A stretch of DNA of 64,000 nucleotides from Bradyrhizobium centrolobii (GTDB lineage Bacteria; Pseudomonadota; Alphaproteobacteria; Rhizobiales; Xanthobacteraceae). The stretch is taken from assembly GCF_001641635.1 (NCBI RefSeq), contig NZ_LUUB01000022.1, positions 1 through 64,000 of the forward strand, in the 5' to 3' direction. Both the position numbers and the translations under genes were made by a program. Under the pieces are notes generated by a model. It ran no database searches, was not told where the DNA came from, and saw only the letters and a list, made by a program, of their open reading frames with translations. Positions 46,092 to 55,076 of the stretch are shown here, one piece after another (position 1 is the first letter of the stretch; the number at the start of each line of letters is the position of its first letter).

Positions 46092-48506
46092 ATGCTCCAA
46101 ACTCGAATCACCCCCCCTCGCGAGATCGAATCTCCCACCCAAGAGTCGGCTTCGCTGGAGCAGACGATTTCTGCCGTGGTCGCGCTGATTGGCCGCCAGT
46201 ATCCCGTGATGATTTTCGTGATGTGCCTGTGCATCGGCCTCGCCGGTGTCTATTTGCTGACGGCACCGAAGCGATTTACGGGCACCGCCGTGCTCTTGAT
46301 CGATAGCCGTAAGATGCAGGGGCTGCAGACCCAGGCACCGGCGGGCGGCGACAGTCCGATCGACTCGGCCATGGTCGACAGCCAGGTCGAAGTCCTTAAG
46401 TCGGAGACCATCGCGACATCCGTCATCAAGCAACTGAACCTGCTCGATTCGCCGGAGTTCACCGGCAACGAAGGTGGACTGCTCACCAGCATCACCGACC
46501 TGTTTTCCGGACTGTTTCCGGAACAGCGTCCGTCCCAAGACGCTCTGATGCGTACTGCAATCGGCAAGTTGGCCGGCAATCTCTCGATCAAGCGCGTCGG
46601 CCTGAGCTACGTCATCGAGATCTCCTATCAGGCGCTTTCGCCCGACCAGGCCGCCCGGGTCGCCAATGCGGTGGCCGACGGCTACATCAACGATTCATTG
46701 GAATCGAAATATCAGGCGTCGCGGCGGGCGGCGGTTTGGCTGCAGGATCGATTGAAGGAACTCCGGGCGCAAGCTTCCTCCGCCGAACGCGCGGTCGTCG
46801 ACTTCAAGGCCAAGAACAACATCGTCGATGCCGGCGGGCGCCTCCTCACCGAGCAGCAGCTCGCGGAGATCAACAGCTCGCTGACCCAGGCGCGCGCTCA
46901 GCGTGCCGAGGCGCAGGCCAAGCTTGAGCGGATCACGGCCATTCTGAATGCGGACGACAACGACTCCAAGGTGATCCTGAACGATCTGGCGACCGTAACC
47001 GACACCATGAACAATCCGGTGATCACCAAGCTGCGCCAGACCTATCTTGATTATGCCGCGCGCCAGGCCGACTGGTCGAATCGATACGGACCGACTCACC
47101 TTGCGGTCGTCAATCTTCGCAACCAGATGCGCGAAATCAGGCATTCGATCACCGAGGAACTGCGGCGCACGGCCGAGGTCTACAAGAGCGACCTCGCAAT
47201 CGCGAAAGCGCGCGAGGAATCCGGTCAGAAGAGCCTGAACGACACTATCGCGCTGTCCAACGGCACCAACCAGGCGCAGATCGCACTGCGCGATCTGGAA
47301 AGCAATGCGCAGAGCGCCCGCGCACTCTCCGACAACTTCCTTCAGCTGTACATGGTCTCGGTTCAGCAGCAATCGTTTCCGATTACTGAAGCGCGTGTGA
47401 TCACACAGGCGTCCAATGCTCCCAACAAGACATCGCCCAAGACAACCCTCATTCTGCTGGCGACGCTGATCGGCGGCGCAATCCTCGCTGGGGGTGTCGC
47501 CGTCCTGCTCGACATGCTGGACCGCGTGTTCCGAACCGTCTCCCAGGTCGAGCAGCATCTCCACACCAGCTGTCTCGCTTCAATCCCGGCGATCGGCAGC
47601 GAGCAGAGCGTGGGTCTATACGGGCATCCTCTGCTGTCCAAAGCAGGGCGGCTATTCAACAGGCGGCCGAAAAGACCACAGCCGCCGGCGGCAAGGCCGG
47701 CCCCCGCCCAGGCCTCGGGTCTGCCGCTGGGACGATCCGAACTCGGCTCCAGTTTCCCGCAACCACATCGCGATCGTCTGCTAACCGCCAACGACAGCGT
47801 CGGCAGATTCGTGATCAATTCGCCCTTCTCACGTTTTGCCGAGGGCTTTCGCTCGATCAAGCTTGCTTGCGATCTCAGCAGCTACGGATCGTCCAACAAG
47901 GTCGTCGGCATTACCTCGGGGCTCCCCAATGAAGGCAAATCCACGATCAGCGAGGCGCTCGCCCAAACCGTGGCACAAGGCGGTTCCCGCACACTTCTGA
48001 TCGACGGTGATATCCGCAATCCAAGCCTTACTGCGCGGCTTGCCCCCTCGGCGAAGGCCGGCTTGATCGATGTTGTCCTGGGCAGGGTTGATTGGACGGA
48101 AGCGGTTTGGATTGATCCACAAACCAATCTGCATTTCCTTCCCTGCGTCGTGAGCTCGCGCTTTTCCAACTCCAGCGACGTGCTGGCCTCTCCCCAAATG
48201 GAACGTTTGTTCCAGCATCTGCGGCAGCACTATGACCGCATCGTTCTCGACCTCAGCCCGCTCGCGCCAGTGATCGACGTCCGAGCCACCGGAGCGCTGG
48301 CCGACTCATACGTACTCGTCATCGAATGGGCCAAGGCCAAGGTCGATATCCTGGAGCGCGTGCTCAGCGAGACTCCGATCGTCCGCGAGCGCTTGCTTGG
48401 CGCGGTGCTCAACAAGGTGAACATGGCGGTGATGACCCGCTACGATATCTACAGCGCAGGCTACTATCGCAACCGGTATTACAAGAGATACGGATACGTC
48501 GACTGA
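46092..48506 (+). CDS. Wzc/ExoP-like polysaccharide co-polymerase and tyrosine kinase
   Basis: An 804-residue inner-membrane protein that controls chain length and export. N-terminal helix at about 33-52 (VMIFVMCLCIGLAGVYLL), a periplasmic Wzz/coiled-coil region to about 440, second helix near 447-470 (TLILLATLIGGAILAGGVAV), then a cytoplasmic BY-kinase. Walker A is GLPNEGKST (K616), Walker A' LLIDGDIRNP (D638, D640), and the Walker B-like segment is LDLSP near 720. The tail has eight tyrosines in the last 21 residues (RYDIYSAGYYRNRYYKRYGY), the autophosphorylation cluster. A single polypeptide with both domains is the proteobacterial arrangement. Confidence 0.93.
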   Translation: MLQTRITPPREIESPTQESASLEQTISAVVALIGRQYPVMIFVMCLCIGLAGVYLLTAPKRFTGTAVLLIDSRKMQGLQTQAPAGGDSPIDSAMVDSQVEVLKSETIATSVIKQLNLLDSPEFTGNEGGLLTSITDLFSGLFPEQRPSQDALMRTAIGKLAGNLSIKRVGLSYVIEISYQALSPDQAARVANAVADGYINDSLESKYQASRRAAVWLQDRLKELRAQASSAERAVVDFKAKNNIVDAGGRLLTEQQLAEINSSLTQARAQRAEAQAKLERITAILNADDNDSKVILNDLATVTDTMNNPVITKLRQTYLDYAARQADWSNRYGPTHLAVVNLRNQMREIRHSITEELRRTAEVYKSDLAIAKAREESGQKSLNDTIALSNGTNQAQIALRDLESNAQSARALSDNFLQLYMVSVQQQSFPITEARVITQASNAPNKTSPKTTLILLATLIGGAILAGGVAVLLDMLDRVFRTVSQVEQHLHTSCLASIPAIGSEQSVGLYGHPLLSKAGRLFNRRPKRPQPPAARPAPAQASGLPLGRSELGSSFPQPHRDRLLTANDSVGRFVINSPFSRFAEGFRSIKLACDLSSYGSSNKVVGITSGLPNEGKSTISEALAQTVAQGGSRTLLIDGDIRNPSLTARLAPSAKAGLIDVVLGRVDWTEAVWIDPQTNLHFLPCVVSSRFSNSSDVLASPQMERLFQHLRQHYDRIVLDLSPLAPVIDVRATGALADSYVLVIEWAKAKVDILERVLSETPIVRERLLGAVLNKVNMAVMTRYDIYSAGYYRNRYYKRYGYVD

Positions 48507-48532
48507 CGCCTGATCTGGAGACGCGTACCGGC

Positions 48533-48566
48533 CCCCTCGGCCAAACCAAACGCCGAGGGCGTTTGC
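48533..48566 (+). terminator. Hairpin after the Wzc-like gene
   Basis: CCCTCGGC and GCCGAGGG pair around a 10-nt loop, and AAACGCC/GGCGTTT offers an overlapping alternative stem. It lies 27 nt past the stop. Confidence 0.5.
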
Positions 48567-48725
48567 GTGGTGTGGGTCGGAGTGTGACGGCGTAACGAGC
48601 CTCGGTCGGGCGGGCGATGCTACCGACGGACCAACGCGTACTGGACCGCCATCAATGAGAGCGGCGCGATCAGCGACACATCGAAAAACCGGCGAAGGTG
48701 GTTCTGAGACCGTTTCGAAACCCGC

Positions 48726-48821
48726 AAAAAACGGCTGGACTCCCCCGTTCAGCAGCGTGATCGGGCATGGCGTGCCGAGAACCTGATCGTGTCGATAACC
48801 GGCGTCGGCCCCATCAACTCA
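48726..48821 (+). pseudogene. IS110-type transposase fragment
   Basis: About 32 codons resemble the C-terminal part of IS110-family transposases: SPVQQRDRAWRAENL followed by LIVSITGVGPINS, where typical members read SPVWR..., then DLL.SVPGVGP. The similarity begins and ends abruptly, with stops upstream in this frame. It is a relic of an insertion between the converging Wzc and Wza genes. Confidence 0.5.
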
Positions 48822-48872
48822 GGCCAGGGAGCTGGGCCGGCGGTGCCGGCCAAGCGTCCTGGACCAAGGAAG

Positions 48873-50069
48873 TCACTGGCGCGTGCTGATCTTCAGGATC
48901 TGCGCGTTGTTCGCGGTGACGATCGTGTCGTTGGCGGTGCCAATCACCAGCCGAGCGAATTGCAGGAACTTGGCCGTGTCGACGGTGGCGGCGTTCGCGG
49001 CAAACAGCACGTCCTTGTCCCGCATTTCAAACTTGCTTGCGAGGAAGAAGGCTGCCGGATCCCGGAAGTCGGCGTTATAGACCACCGGCACTAGCGGCCC
49101 GGCATATTTGGAGCAGTCTATGCCCAGTCGTTCCGCCAGCTCGCGCGGCTCGCGCCGATAGACATAGACGCCTGCGGGCTCGGCCTGCGCATCAATCAGG
49201 CCGCCAGCCTTGGCCATCGCCTGCGCCATACTGATCTTCCACATATCGAACGAGAACTGAGCCTGTCCTCCAAAACTTCCTCCTATCGTGAACGCCCCAA
49301 AGGCGAGGAAGACTTGCGGTTCGCGGTAGACATAGATGGTGTCGCCGGGATGGACCCAGATGTTGTTGGCCGGCTGATACATCAAGGCTCCGAACGGAAC
49401 CGTGGCACGCTTGCCGCCGCGCTCCAGCGTCACCCAGCTCTCCCAGCCCGGCCCCGACAGGCCACCGGCGCGCGTAATCAAATCAAGGACCCGCTCGCCG
49501 GCCGCATTCGCCGTCAGACGGGCTGGCGTTTTCACTTCGCCCAGCACGCTGATCAGCGAGGTGTTTTGCGTGATCAGGGACACCACCACCTGCGGCTCGA
49601 TGGCGCGGTTTCCGATCGCCTTCACGATGTCCTTTTGGATCTCAGCCGGGGTGCGGCCGTTGGCCTTCACCGCGCCCGCATAGGGAACGGTAATGAACCC
49701 GTTCAAGTCCACGTTTTGGTTTGGCAAAGCCACGAAGTTACCTGGGCGCACGCCGGCCTCTGCCGGGATAAACAAGCCTCCCGCCGCGGCTTCGAAGATC
49801 GACACCGCCACTGTGTCCCCAATGCCAAACCTGATGCCTGGCGGCGGCCGGTGATCAGGAAACGACCCCGCGATTGCGCCGGGGCCATATTCCTTCAGGA
49901 TATCGACGACAGTCGGTGTGAGCTTGACCAGCGCGTAGTCAGGCCCGGATCGCGTTATCTCACTCTTGACGACGTGATCTTCCGGACCAGACATGGGCAT
50001 GATCGCGCACCCCGCCGAAGACAGCAGAATGCCGAGCAAGACTCCCCAAACTAAAACGCTGCGTCTCAA
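48873..50069 (-). CDS. Wza-like outer-membrane polysaccharide export lipoprotein, 398 aa
   Basis: Forms the outer-membrane channel for EPS. Lipoprotein signal with lipobox SSAGC (C21). The polysaccharide export domain runs from about residue 78 (FGIGDTVAVSIFEAAAGG), with DLNGFITVPYAGAVKANG. SLBB-type domains follow (TSLISVLGEVKTPARL and VFLAFGAFTIGG). DVLFAANAATVDTAKF ends the last domain. It is on the opposite strand from the Wzc-like gene and converges with it, unlike the usual wza-wzc order. It is divergent from the secreted protein gene at 50532. Confidence 0.92.
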   Translation of the reverse strand: MRRSVLVWGVLLGILLSSAGCAIMPMSGPEDHVVKSEITRSGPDYALVKLTPTVVDILKEYGPGAIAGSFPDHRPPPGIRFGIGDTVAVSIFEAAAGGLFIPAEAGVRPGNFVALPNQNVDLNGFITVPYAGAVKANGRTPAEIQKDIVKAIGNRAIEPQVVVSLITQNTSLISVLGEVKTPARLTANAAGERVLDLITRAGGLSGPGWESWVTLERGGKRATVPFGALMYQPANNIWVHPGDTIYVYREPQVFLAFGAFTIGGSFGGQAQFSFDMWKISMAQAMAKAGGLIDAQAEPAGVYVYRREPRELAERLGIDCSKYAGPLVPVVYNADFRDPAAFFLASKFEMRDKDVLFAANAATVDTAKFLQFARLVIGTANDTIVTANNAQILKISTRQ

Positions 50070-50531
50070 GACTTATCCCCATCACTTGCCAGTTTAGATC
50101 CGGCCAAATCCCGAAGTGGCGCAAACGAAGCCGCAGGAGATGGTCAGAATAAGGAGAGAATGTCGCAGCCGAGAATAAGGGGATGTTGTTGCAGTGCAGC
50201 TACAGATCGCCGCCCTCGATCAGGAATTGGGCAGGGGCGTGCCTCATTTGCATCGCGTCGACGATTAAGTTCCAGGCAGGTCAGCATTTGTTGATGGACA
50301 CGAGGGCGCAAGCGACTCTTTGGTTCACTTGTGCGCGGTTTCGTTGCGAGCCCTCATCTGCGCCCTGATGGGCGATGCATGTAGTCTGATAAGAAAACCG
50401 TCATAGTGATCGGTCGGCGACGATTGCGTTCAGGCAGAAGCAACAAAGTTTCGCGGTGCGATGGATCATCTTTCTGATGCAGTTGTTGGGCAAGACGTGA
50501 AAAATCTGGTTCCAATGAGAGTTGCGTTGTC
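50070..50531. other. Divergent intergenic region, about 460 bp
   Basis: Between the Wza-like gene (-) and a secreted protein gene (+). Promoters for both are expected here; no gene, RNA or clear operator was recognised. Confidence 0.4.
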
Positions 50532-51134
50532 ATGATGCGTGCAGCCCTGCTCTGCGCCGCCCTGTTGGTTGTTGCCGGTGGTTCCGGCCGTGCCGAACCG
50601 CCGCGGCCGGGCATGCTGAATTGTGCGTCCGGCGTCGGCCCCGAGCAGCGTCTGCGGTGCGACGAGGAGGCATTCAGGCAGGTCGAGACCGGCAGCCAAT
50701 CGACGCAGCTTGAGGGAGGATGGCTGCTGGTGAAGAGCAGAGACCCTGACGGCGGCGCCAACGCCGTTTCAGCGATGCATGTTGTCGACAGTGCAAGATC
50801 GGATGCACGCCTTGCAGGCTTGAGCCTGCAATGCGGGAAGAACGGCATTGAAGTCGTGCTTATCGTTCTCGAACCGCTGTCACGCTCTACGCGGCCGACC
50901 GTGGTCCTGCTAGCAGGAGAAAAGCGCGCGCAATTCGAAGCATCCGTGATTCAGGGCGGTGCGGCTCTATTGCTGCCCGCGGACGCGTCGAGGCTTGCGG
51001 CCAGCGACTGGCAGGGTGCGACCGAGCTTTCGGTCGAGATTGAGACCAAGCCGGCCGCGATCCATGGAGCGGTGCCGATCGGCGGATTGTCTACGGCTCT
51101 CCGTTACTTGTCGCAAAACTGCCATGCTCCATAA
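50532..51134 (+). CDS. Secreted protein, 200 aa
   Basis: Begins MMRAALLCAALLVVAGGSGR with a Sec signal peptide ending near AEPP. The mature part has cysteine pairs (LNCASG, LRCDEE, LQCGKN and the final QNCHAP). A two-strand region (LVKSRDPDGGANAVSAMHVV, then LSLQCGKNGIEVVLIVLEPL) resembles the fold seen in some VasI-like secretion-associated proteins. That similarity is weak. Role unknown; the position suggests envelope or EPS export. Confidence 0.65.
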   Translation: MMRAALLCAALLVVAGGSGRAEPPRPGMLNCASGVGPEQRLRCDEEAFRQVETGSQSTQLEGGWLLVKSRDPDGGANAVSAMHVVDSARSDARLAGLSLQCGKNGIEVVLIVLEPLSRSTRPTVVLLAGEKRAQFEASVIQGGAALLLPADASRLAASDWQGATELSVEIETKPAAIHGAVPIGGLSTALRYLSQNCHAP

Positions 51135-51339
51135 CTCAGCCGGCGACTGCCTCGTCACGGTTCCCTTGGCTGAACAAGGAGCGGAGCATCCCGCTCGCAC
51201 AATTCCGCAACTCGATGCTGCATTCCCCCTGACGTGTGCCAAGGACCGGTGATGACGCTGTCTACCCGTCGGGTCACATGCTCGAGAAGCAGCGCGATCG
51301 GCGGACCGCGTTGGCGTCGTGTGTCCGCCTATGCGATAG

Positions 51340-52719
51340 TTGGCGCTCGCCGCCCCTTGTCGCGGTGAACTCCATCCCGCCCCCGATCCCAATCCTGCTT
51401 TGAAGTCTCGCATTTTGTTGACTGCTTCCTACCTTCTGATCGTACTGCTGGCCGCAACTCCGATCTTGGCAATAGCCAATCTTGCTTTAGCACAGCATGC
51501 GGGAGCGCTTGTCGCCGCAATCATGCTGGCCATTGCGGCAAGGGGACCGGAGGCTGAAATCGCGTCGACCGCGCCGTTGTTGAAGCGATTTGCGCCCGCG
51601 ATTCTGATTCCGGTTGTCTGGATGGTACTGCAAACCTTTCCGCTGCCCTCTTCATTGCCGGCACATCCGATCTGGTCGGCGACTTCCATCGCACTGAACG
51701 ACCCATCGCTGCCGGGCCGCATCAGCCTTGATCCCGGCGCGACGCTGCGAAGCCTCTTTCTTTATTTGACCGACGTGTCGCTGGTGGTGTCGACCGTCAT
51801 CCTCGCCAAGGATCGCCACAGGGCCGAAACAATCTTGTTCGTGCTGTGCGCGGTAACGACCTTCATGTCGGTCGAGGTCTTGCTCGGCCGGCTCGATCTG
51901 TTCGCCGGCATGCTTCCCGACGCAAGCGCGCCCACGAGCCCATTTCCGGCAGCAGCCGCGCTCGCCACGGTGGCCAATGCCGCGCTCGTCGCCCGGGCAA
52001 TCGAACGGCACTTGCACCAGCAGGATATCCGGAATCTGGCCTCCGTCCCGCTGTGGCTCGGGCTTCTTTGCGGCCTGTTCGGAATTGCCGCGGCGGTCGC
52101 CGCTATGGCGAGCCTCGCACGAGGCACACTATTGGCGGCAGTTGGCCTGGGATTAACCGTGATCGTTTTCATTGCCGCCGCCCGCCGCCTGGGATTTCGC
52201 TCCTGGCCATCGGCGATTTTATTTGCGGTTCTCATGGCGATCGCCGGCTCCCTCGCCGTGCAGCGCCTTCAGTCCGGTGGTTCGGGCCTGCTTGGACTCG
52301 TCAGCTTCGCCCCGGGAGCGATGGCGCTGGCCGAACGCCTGCTCTCCGATGCACCGTGGTTGGGAAATGGCGTCGGAACATTCCCTCTGGCATCGAGGGC
52401 CTATCAGGACTTCGGCGCCGCGGCAGTGGTAATCCCCCCTTCCTCCGCGGTCTTGATCGCGATCGAGTCAGGGCGACTGGCGCTCGTGATCCTGGCAGGC
52501 TTCGCCGCCCAGCTGTTCTTCTTTACCTTTCGCGGCGCCATCAGACGGGGACGCGATTTCTTCTTCGCATCGGCCGCAGCCGCTGGCGTCCTGCTTGTAT
52601 TCTGCGAAAGCTTCCTCGATGCGAGCCTCTTGAGCCCCGCGGTCCGGATTATCGTGGCTGTGACGATCGGACTGGGACTTGCACAATCTGCGGGCCGGAC
52701 CAGTGGCCTCAAATGCTAG
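51340..52719 (+). CDS. Second Wzy/O-antigen-ligase-like membrane protein, 459 aa
   Basis: About 10 to 12 hydrophobic helices, with a periplasmic loop late in the protein carrying DAPWLGNGVGTFPLASRAYQ. This is the GxGxGxF-type loop of O-antigen ligase/polymerase family members. TTG 51340 is the first start; TTG 51400 (giving MKSRILLTASYLLIVLLAA) is at least as likely, and neither has a good ribosome site. It is followed after 10 nt by a TPR-like protein gene. Whether it polymerises EPS or ligates it is open. Confidence 0.7.
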   Translation: MALAAPCRGELHPAPDPNPALKSRILLTASYLLIVLLAATPILAIANLALAQHAGALVAAIMLAIAARGPEAEIASTAPLLKRFAPAILIPVVWMVLQTFPLPSSLPAHPIWSATSIALNDPSLPGRISLDPGATLRSLFLYLTDVSLVVSTVILAKDRHRAETILFVLCAVTTFMSVEVLLGRLDLFAGMLPDASAPTSPFPAAAALATVANAALVARAIERHLHQQDIRNLASVPLWLGLLCGLFGIAAAVAAMASLARGTLLAAVGLGLTVIVFIAAARRLGFRSWPSAILFAVLMAIAGSLAVQRLQSGGSGLLGLVSFAPGAMALAERLLSDAPWLGNGVGTFPLASRAYQDFGAAAVVIPPSSAVLIAIESGRLALVILAGFAAQLFFFTFRGAIRRGRDFFFASAAAAGVLLVFCESFLDASLLSPAVRIIVAVTIGLGLAQSAGRTSGLKC

Positions 52720-52729
52720 CGAAGCTCCA

Positions 52730-53401
52730 ATGACCTCCGTGAGCAGATTTCGCATCCTTCTGATGGCATTGGCGCTGGCCGTCGGATCTTATGTCATGGT
52801 CTCGGCCCTGGCGGAGACGACGGCGCTGGAGCGCGCGGCATTTCCATCCGATGCAACCAGGATCAGCTCGCCCTGGGCTGGAGACGTGCCGTCCTTTCTT
52901 GCAGCGCTCTCTCCTTTCGGGTCGGAACTGAAAAACAATCATACCTTGATCGCTGCGTTGCAGGCGATCGAGTTTGGCCGAAAAAGGCCGGTGACCGTTC
53001 AATCACCCCAGCACGCTGACGCGCTTGGCAGGGTCAAGCAGACTCTGTCGACCTCGCCATACAGTCCTGAGCTGTGGTTGGCTCTGGTGCTGCTGCAGGC
53101 TCAACGCGACCCGCACGATCCCGTCGTGTTCGAGGCGTTGAAGATGGGCTATTTGACCGCGCCAACCGATGCGCGATTGATGCCGGTGCGGCTCGACATA
53201 GCGGGCCGTTTCGATGCGCTCGCCGACCCGGACATCAAGGACCTCGTACGAAGCGACGTTCGGCTGATTATGACCCGCCGGCCGGAGTTGAAACCAGCGA
53301 TCGTGTCCGCCTATCGGAGGGCATCGGATCTCGGTAAGGCTTTTCTGCAAGACGTGGTTCAATCTATCGATCCGACATTCGCTCCGGCACTGCGTGGCTG
53401 A
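52730..53401 (+). CDS. Membrane-anchored protein, 223 aa, paired with polymerase
   Basis: ATG 52730 gives MTSVSRFRILLMALALAVGS, an N-terminal anchor or uncleaved signal. The rest is mainly helical, with TPR-like spacing (SPYSPELWLALVLLQAQRD and VVFEALKMGYLTAPTDARLM), suggesting a periplasmic scaffold. It starts 10 nt after the polymerase-like gene, so the two are likely co-expressed and may act together in assembly. No family name recognised. Confidence 0.65.
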   Translation: MTSVSRFRILLMALALAVGSYVMVSALAETTALERAAFPSDATRISSPWAGDVPSFLAALSPFGSELKNNHTLIAALQAIEFGRKRPVTVQSPQHADALGRVKQTLSTSPYSPELWLALVLLQAQRDPHDPVVFEALKMGYLTAPTDARLMPVRLDIAGRFDALADPDIKDLVRSDVRLIMTRRPELKPAIVSAYRRASDLGKAFLQDVVQSIDPTFAPALRG

Positions 53402-53578
53402 AATCGGGCGCGAAACGCCACGAATGCGGAGGTGACCAGCAGCGCATGCGCGAGGAGCGGACGGTCTTACTGATCCATCTCGGCCACACTTCATCCAATT
53501 TTCCCACGGCAATATCCGCCTGGTTGTTCACACTGGCGCGAACGTCTAAGGTTAATGGCAATCAGGGGAACCTATGCG

Positions 53579-53911
53579 ATGTCACGATCCTATGCAGACC
53601 TTGTTGCGCTCGCCTCGACGGTGATCATTTTCGCCACGCCGGCGTGCGCTGCCGACTATGCGGCACATCCGCGGCAGGCCCCCTCCGCAGCAACCGTCCT
53701 GCGGATCGATCGCGGGCCGAATCCCTATTGCGGTCCGAGATGCGGTTGCCCGGAAGCGGTTCATGTTCGGCATCGCTCGCTCGAGCGGGCCTATTCCTAC
53801 ACCTTAGATCCGCGCACCAGGAGCGAAGAACCCCATTACTACTATGGTCCGAACCGGACTTACGTCCGGTATGTGAACCCGCGCAATCCTGATCTGGTGT
53901 TTCAATACTGA
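53579..53911 (+). CDS. Small secreted protein, 110 aa
   Basis: AGGGGA ten bases before ATG 53579 favours this start over ATG 53555. Signal peptide MSRSYADLVALASTVIIFAT to about ACAADY. The mature part holds a cysteine cluster (NPYCGPRCGCPE) and a Tyr-rich tail (EEPHYYYGPNRTYVRYVNP). This general look of Cys cluster plus tyrosines is frequent in small Bradyrhizobium envelope proteins, from memory. Function unknown. Confidence 0.6.
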   Translation: MSRSYADLVALASTVIIFATPACAADYAAHPRQAPSAATVLRIDRGPNPYCGPRCGCPEAVHVRHRSLERAYSYTLDPRTRSEEPHYYYGPNRTYVRYVNPRNPDLVFQY

Positions 53912-54286
53912 GGTGCTTAGGCTGCTACGTGGACGGAGGCCAAAAGCGAGGCTGTTCGGACAACCTCTTCGAGCCCCGATCGCCAAGACCGAGCTTTCCG
54001 GATCCTTCTTGAGCAGGGCGTGCAAGCTTGAATGCCGGATTTATGATAGTCGTTGAGGCTATCAAGGCCGACGACAGGGCAGCTATTCCCGGTTGAGCCG
54101 CACCGGCGCGAGGCCGATCGCGACAATCCGCGACCGGAAATCCCATCGCTTCGCCCCTGAAATTTTTGTGCAACGCAGCGCCGCGCCGTCTTGGTGCCAT
54201 TTTGGCCGTGCTTTGGCGTACCTATGCGCGCTCATGGACTTCGATTCGTGAGACGTACCTCGCGGGAGCGCCGCTTCAGAGCTAAG

Positions 54287-55063
54287 ATGCTGCAATACTT
54301 TATCGAGACCTCCCACCATCAGATGTCGCCTCCGCTCCGATCGCGTCCGTCCAAGAACAAGCCAAGACTGCCAGATGGTGTACGAATCTATGCAATGACC
54401 GACATACATGGTTGCGCACATCTGCTGAGACAGATGCTGCGGGTCATTGACGCCGACGTCGCGCGCAGCCGCCCGCGCTACGCGATCGAAGTATACATGG
54501 GTGATTACGTCGACCGCGGCCCGGATTCACGATCGACCCTCGACATCCTGATCAACCGCAGCCATCGAGGCAACACGGTCTTCCTGAAGGGAAACCACGA
54601 AGAGTTTCTTGGCAACGTCCTGAGCAACCCGTCGCTCCTGACCGAGTGGCTCCGCGTCGGTGGGCTGTACACGCTGATGTCCTATGGGCTGGCCCCCTCC
54701 CCCAGCCCTGACGAAAAGGAGCGGCACGCCTTGGTACGGGAATTGGCGCGCGCGATGCCACGCCAACACCTGGAGTTTCTGAGCAAGCTGCGGCTGACCT
54801 TCACCTGTGGAGACTTCTTTTTCGTCCACGCCGGTGTGCGCCCCGGCGTACCGCTCGCCGAACAGCACGAAGCGGACCTGCTCTGGATCCGCGAGGAATT
54901 TCTGCAGAGCCAGCAGAACTTCGGTAAGTACATCGTGCACGGCCACACGCCGGTGCGCAGTCCAGAACTGCTGGAAAACCGTGCCAATATCGATACCGGC
55001 GCCTATGCGACCGGCAACCTGACATTGATGACGATCCAGGGCAGCAGCATGCTCGCCGTCTGA
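54287..55063 (+). CDS. PPP-family metallophosphatase, copy 1
   Basis: Dinuclear metal phosphoesterase of the serine/threonine phosphatase or ApaH-like type. Signature blocks: TDIHGCAHLL, GDYVDRGPDSR, LKGNHEE, FVHAGVRPG and VHGHTPV supply the metal ligands and catalytic His/Asp. 258 residues from ATG 54287; ATG 54323 is an alternative that aligns better with copy 2. Paralogue of the gene at 61404, with most blocks identical. The substrate could be a phosphoprotein of the EPS machinery or a dinucleotide; this cannot be told from sequence. Confidence 0.9.
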   Translation: MLQYFIETSHHQMSPPLRSRPSKNKPRLPDGVRIYAMTDIHGCAHLLRQMLRVIDADVARSRPRYAIEVYMGDYVDRGPDSRSTLDILINRSHRGNTVFLKGNHEEFLGNVLSNPSLLTEWLRVGGLYTLMSYGLAPSPSPDEKERHALVRELARAMPRQHLEFLSKLRLTFTCGDFFFVHAGVRPGVPLAEQHEADLLWIREEFLQSQQNFGKYIVHGHTPVRSPELLENRANIDTGAYATGNLTLMTIQGSSMLAV

Positions 55064-55076
55064 AGCCAAGGCGGCC

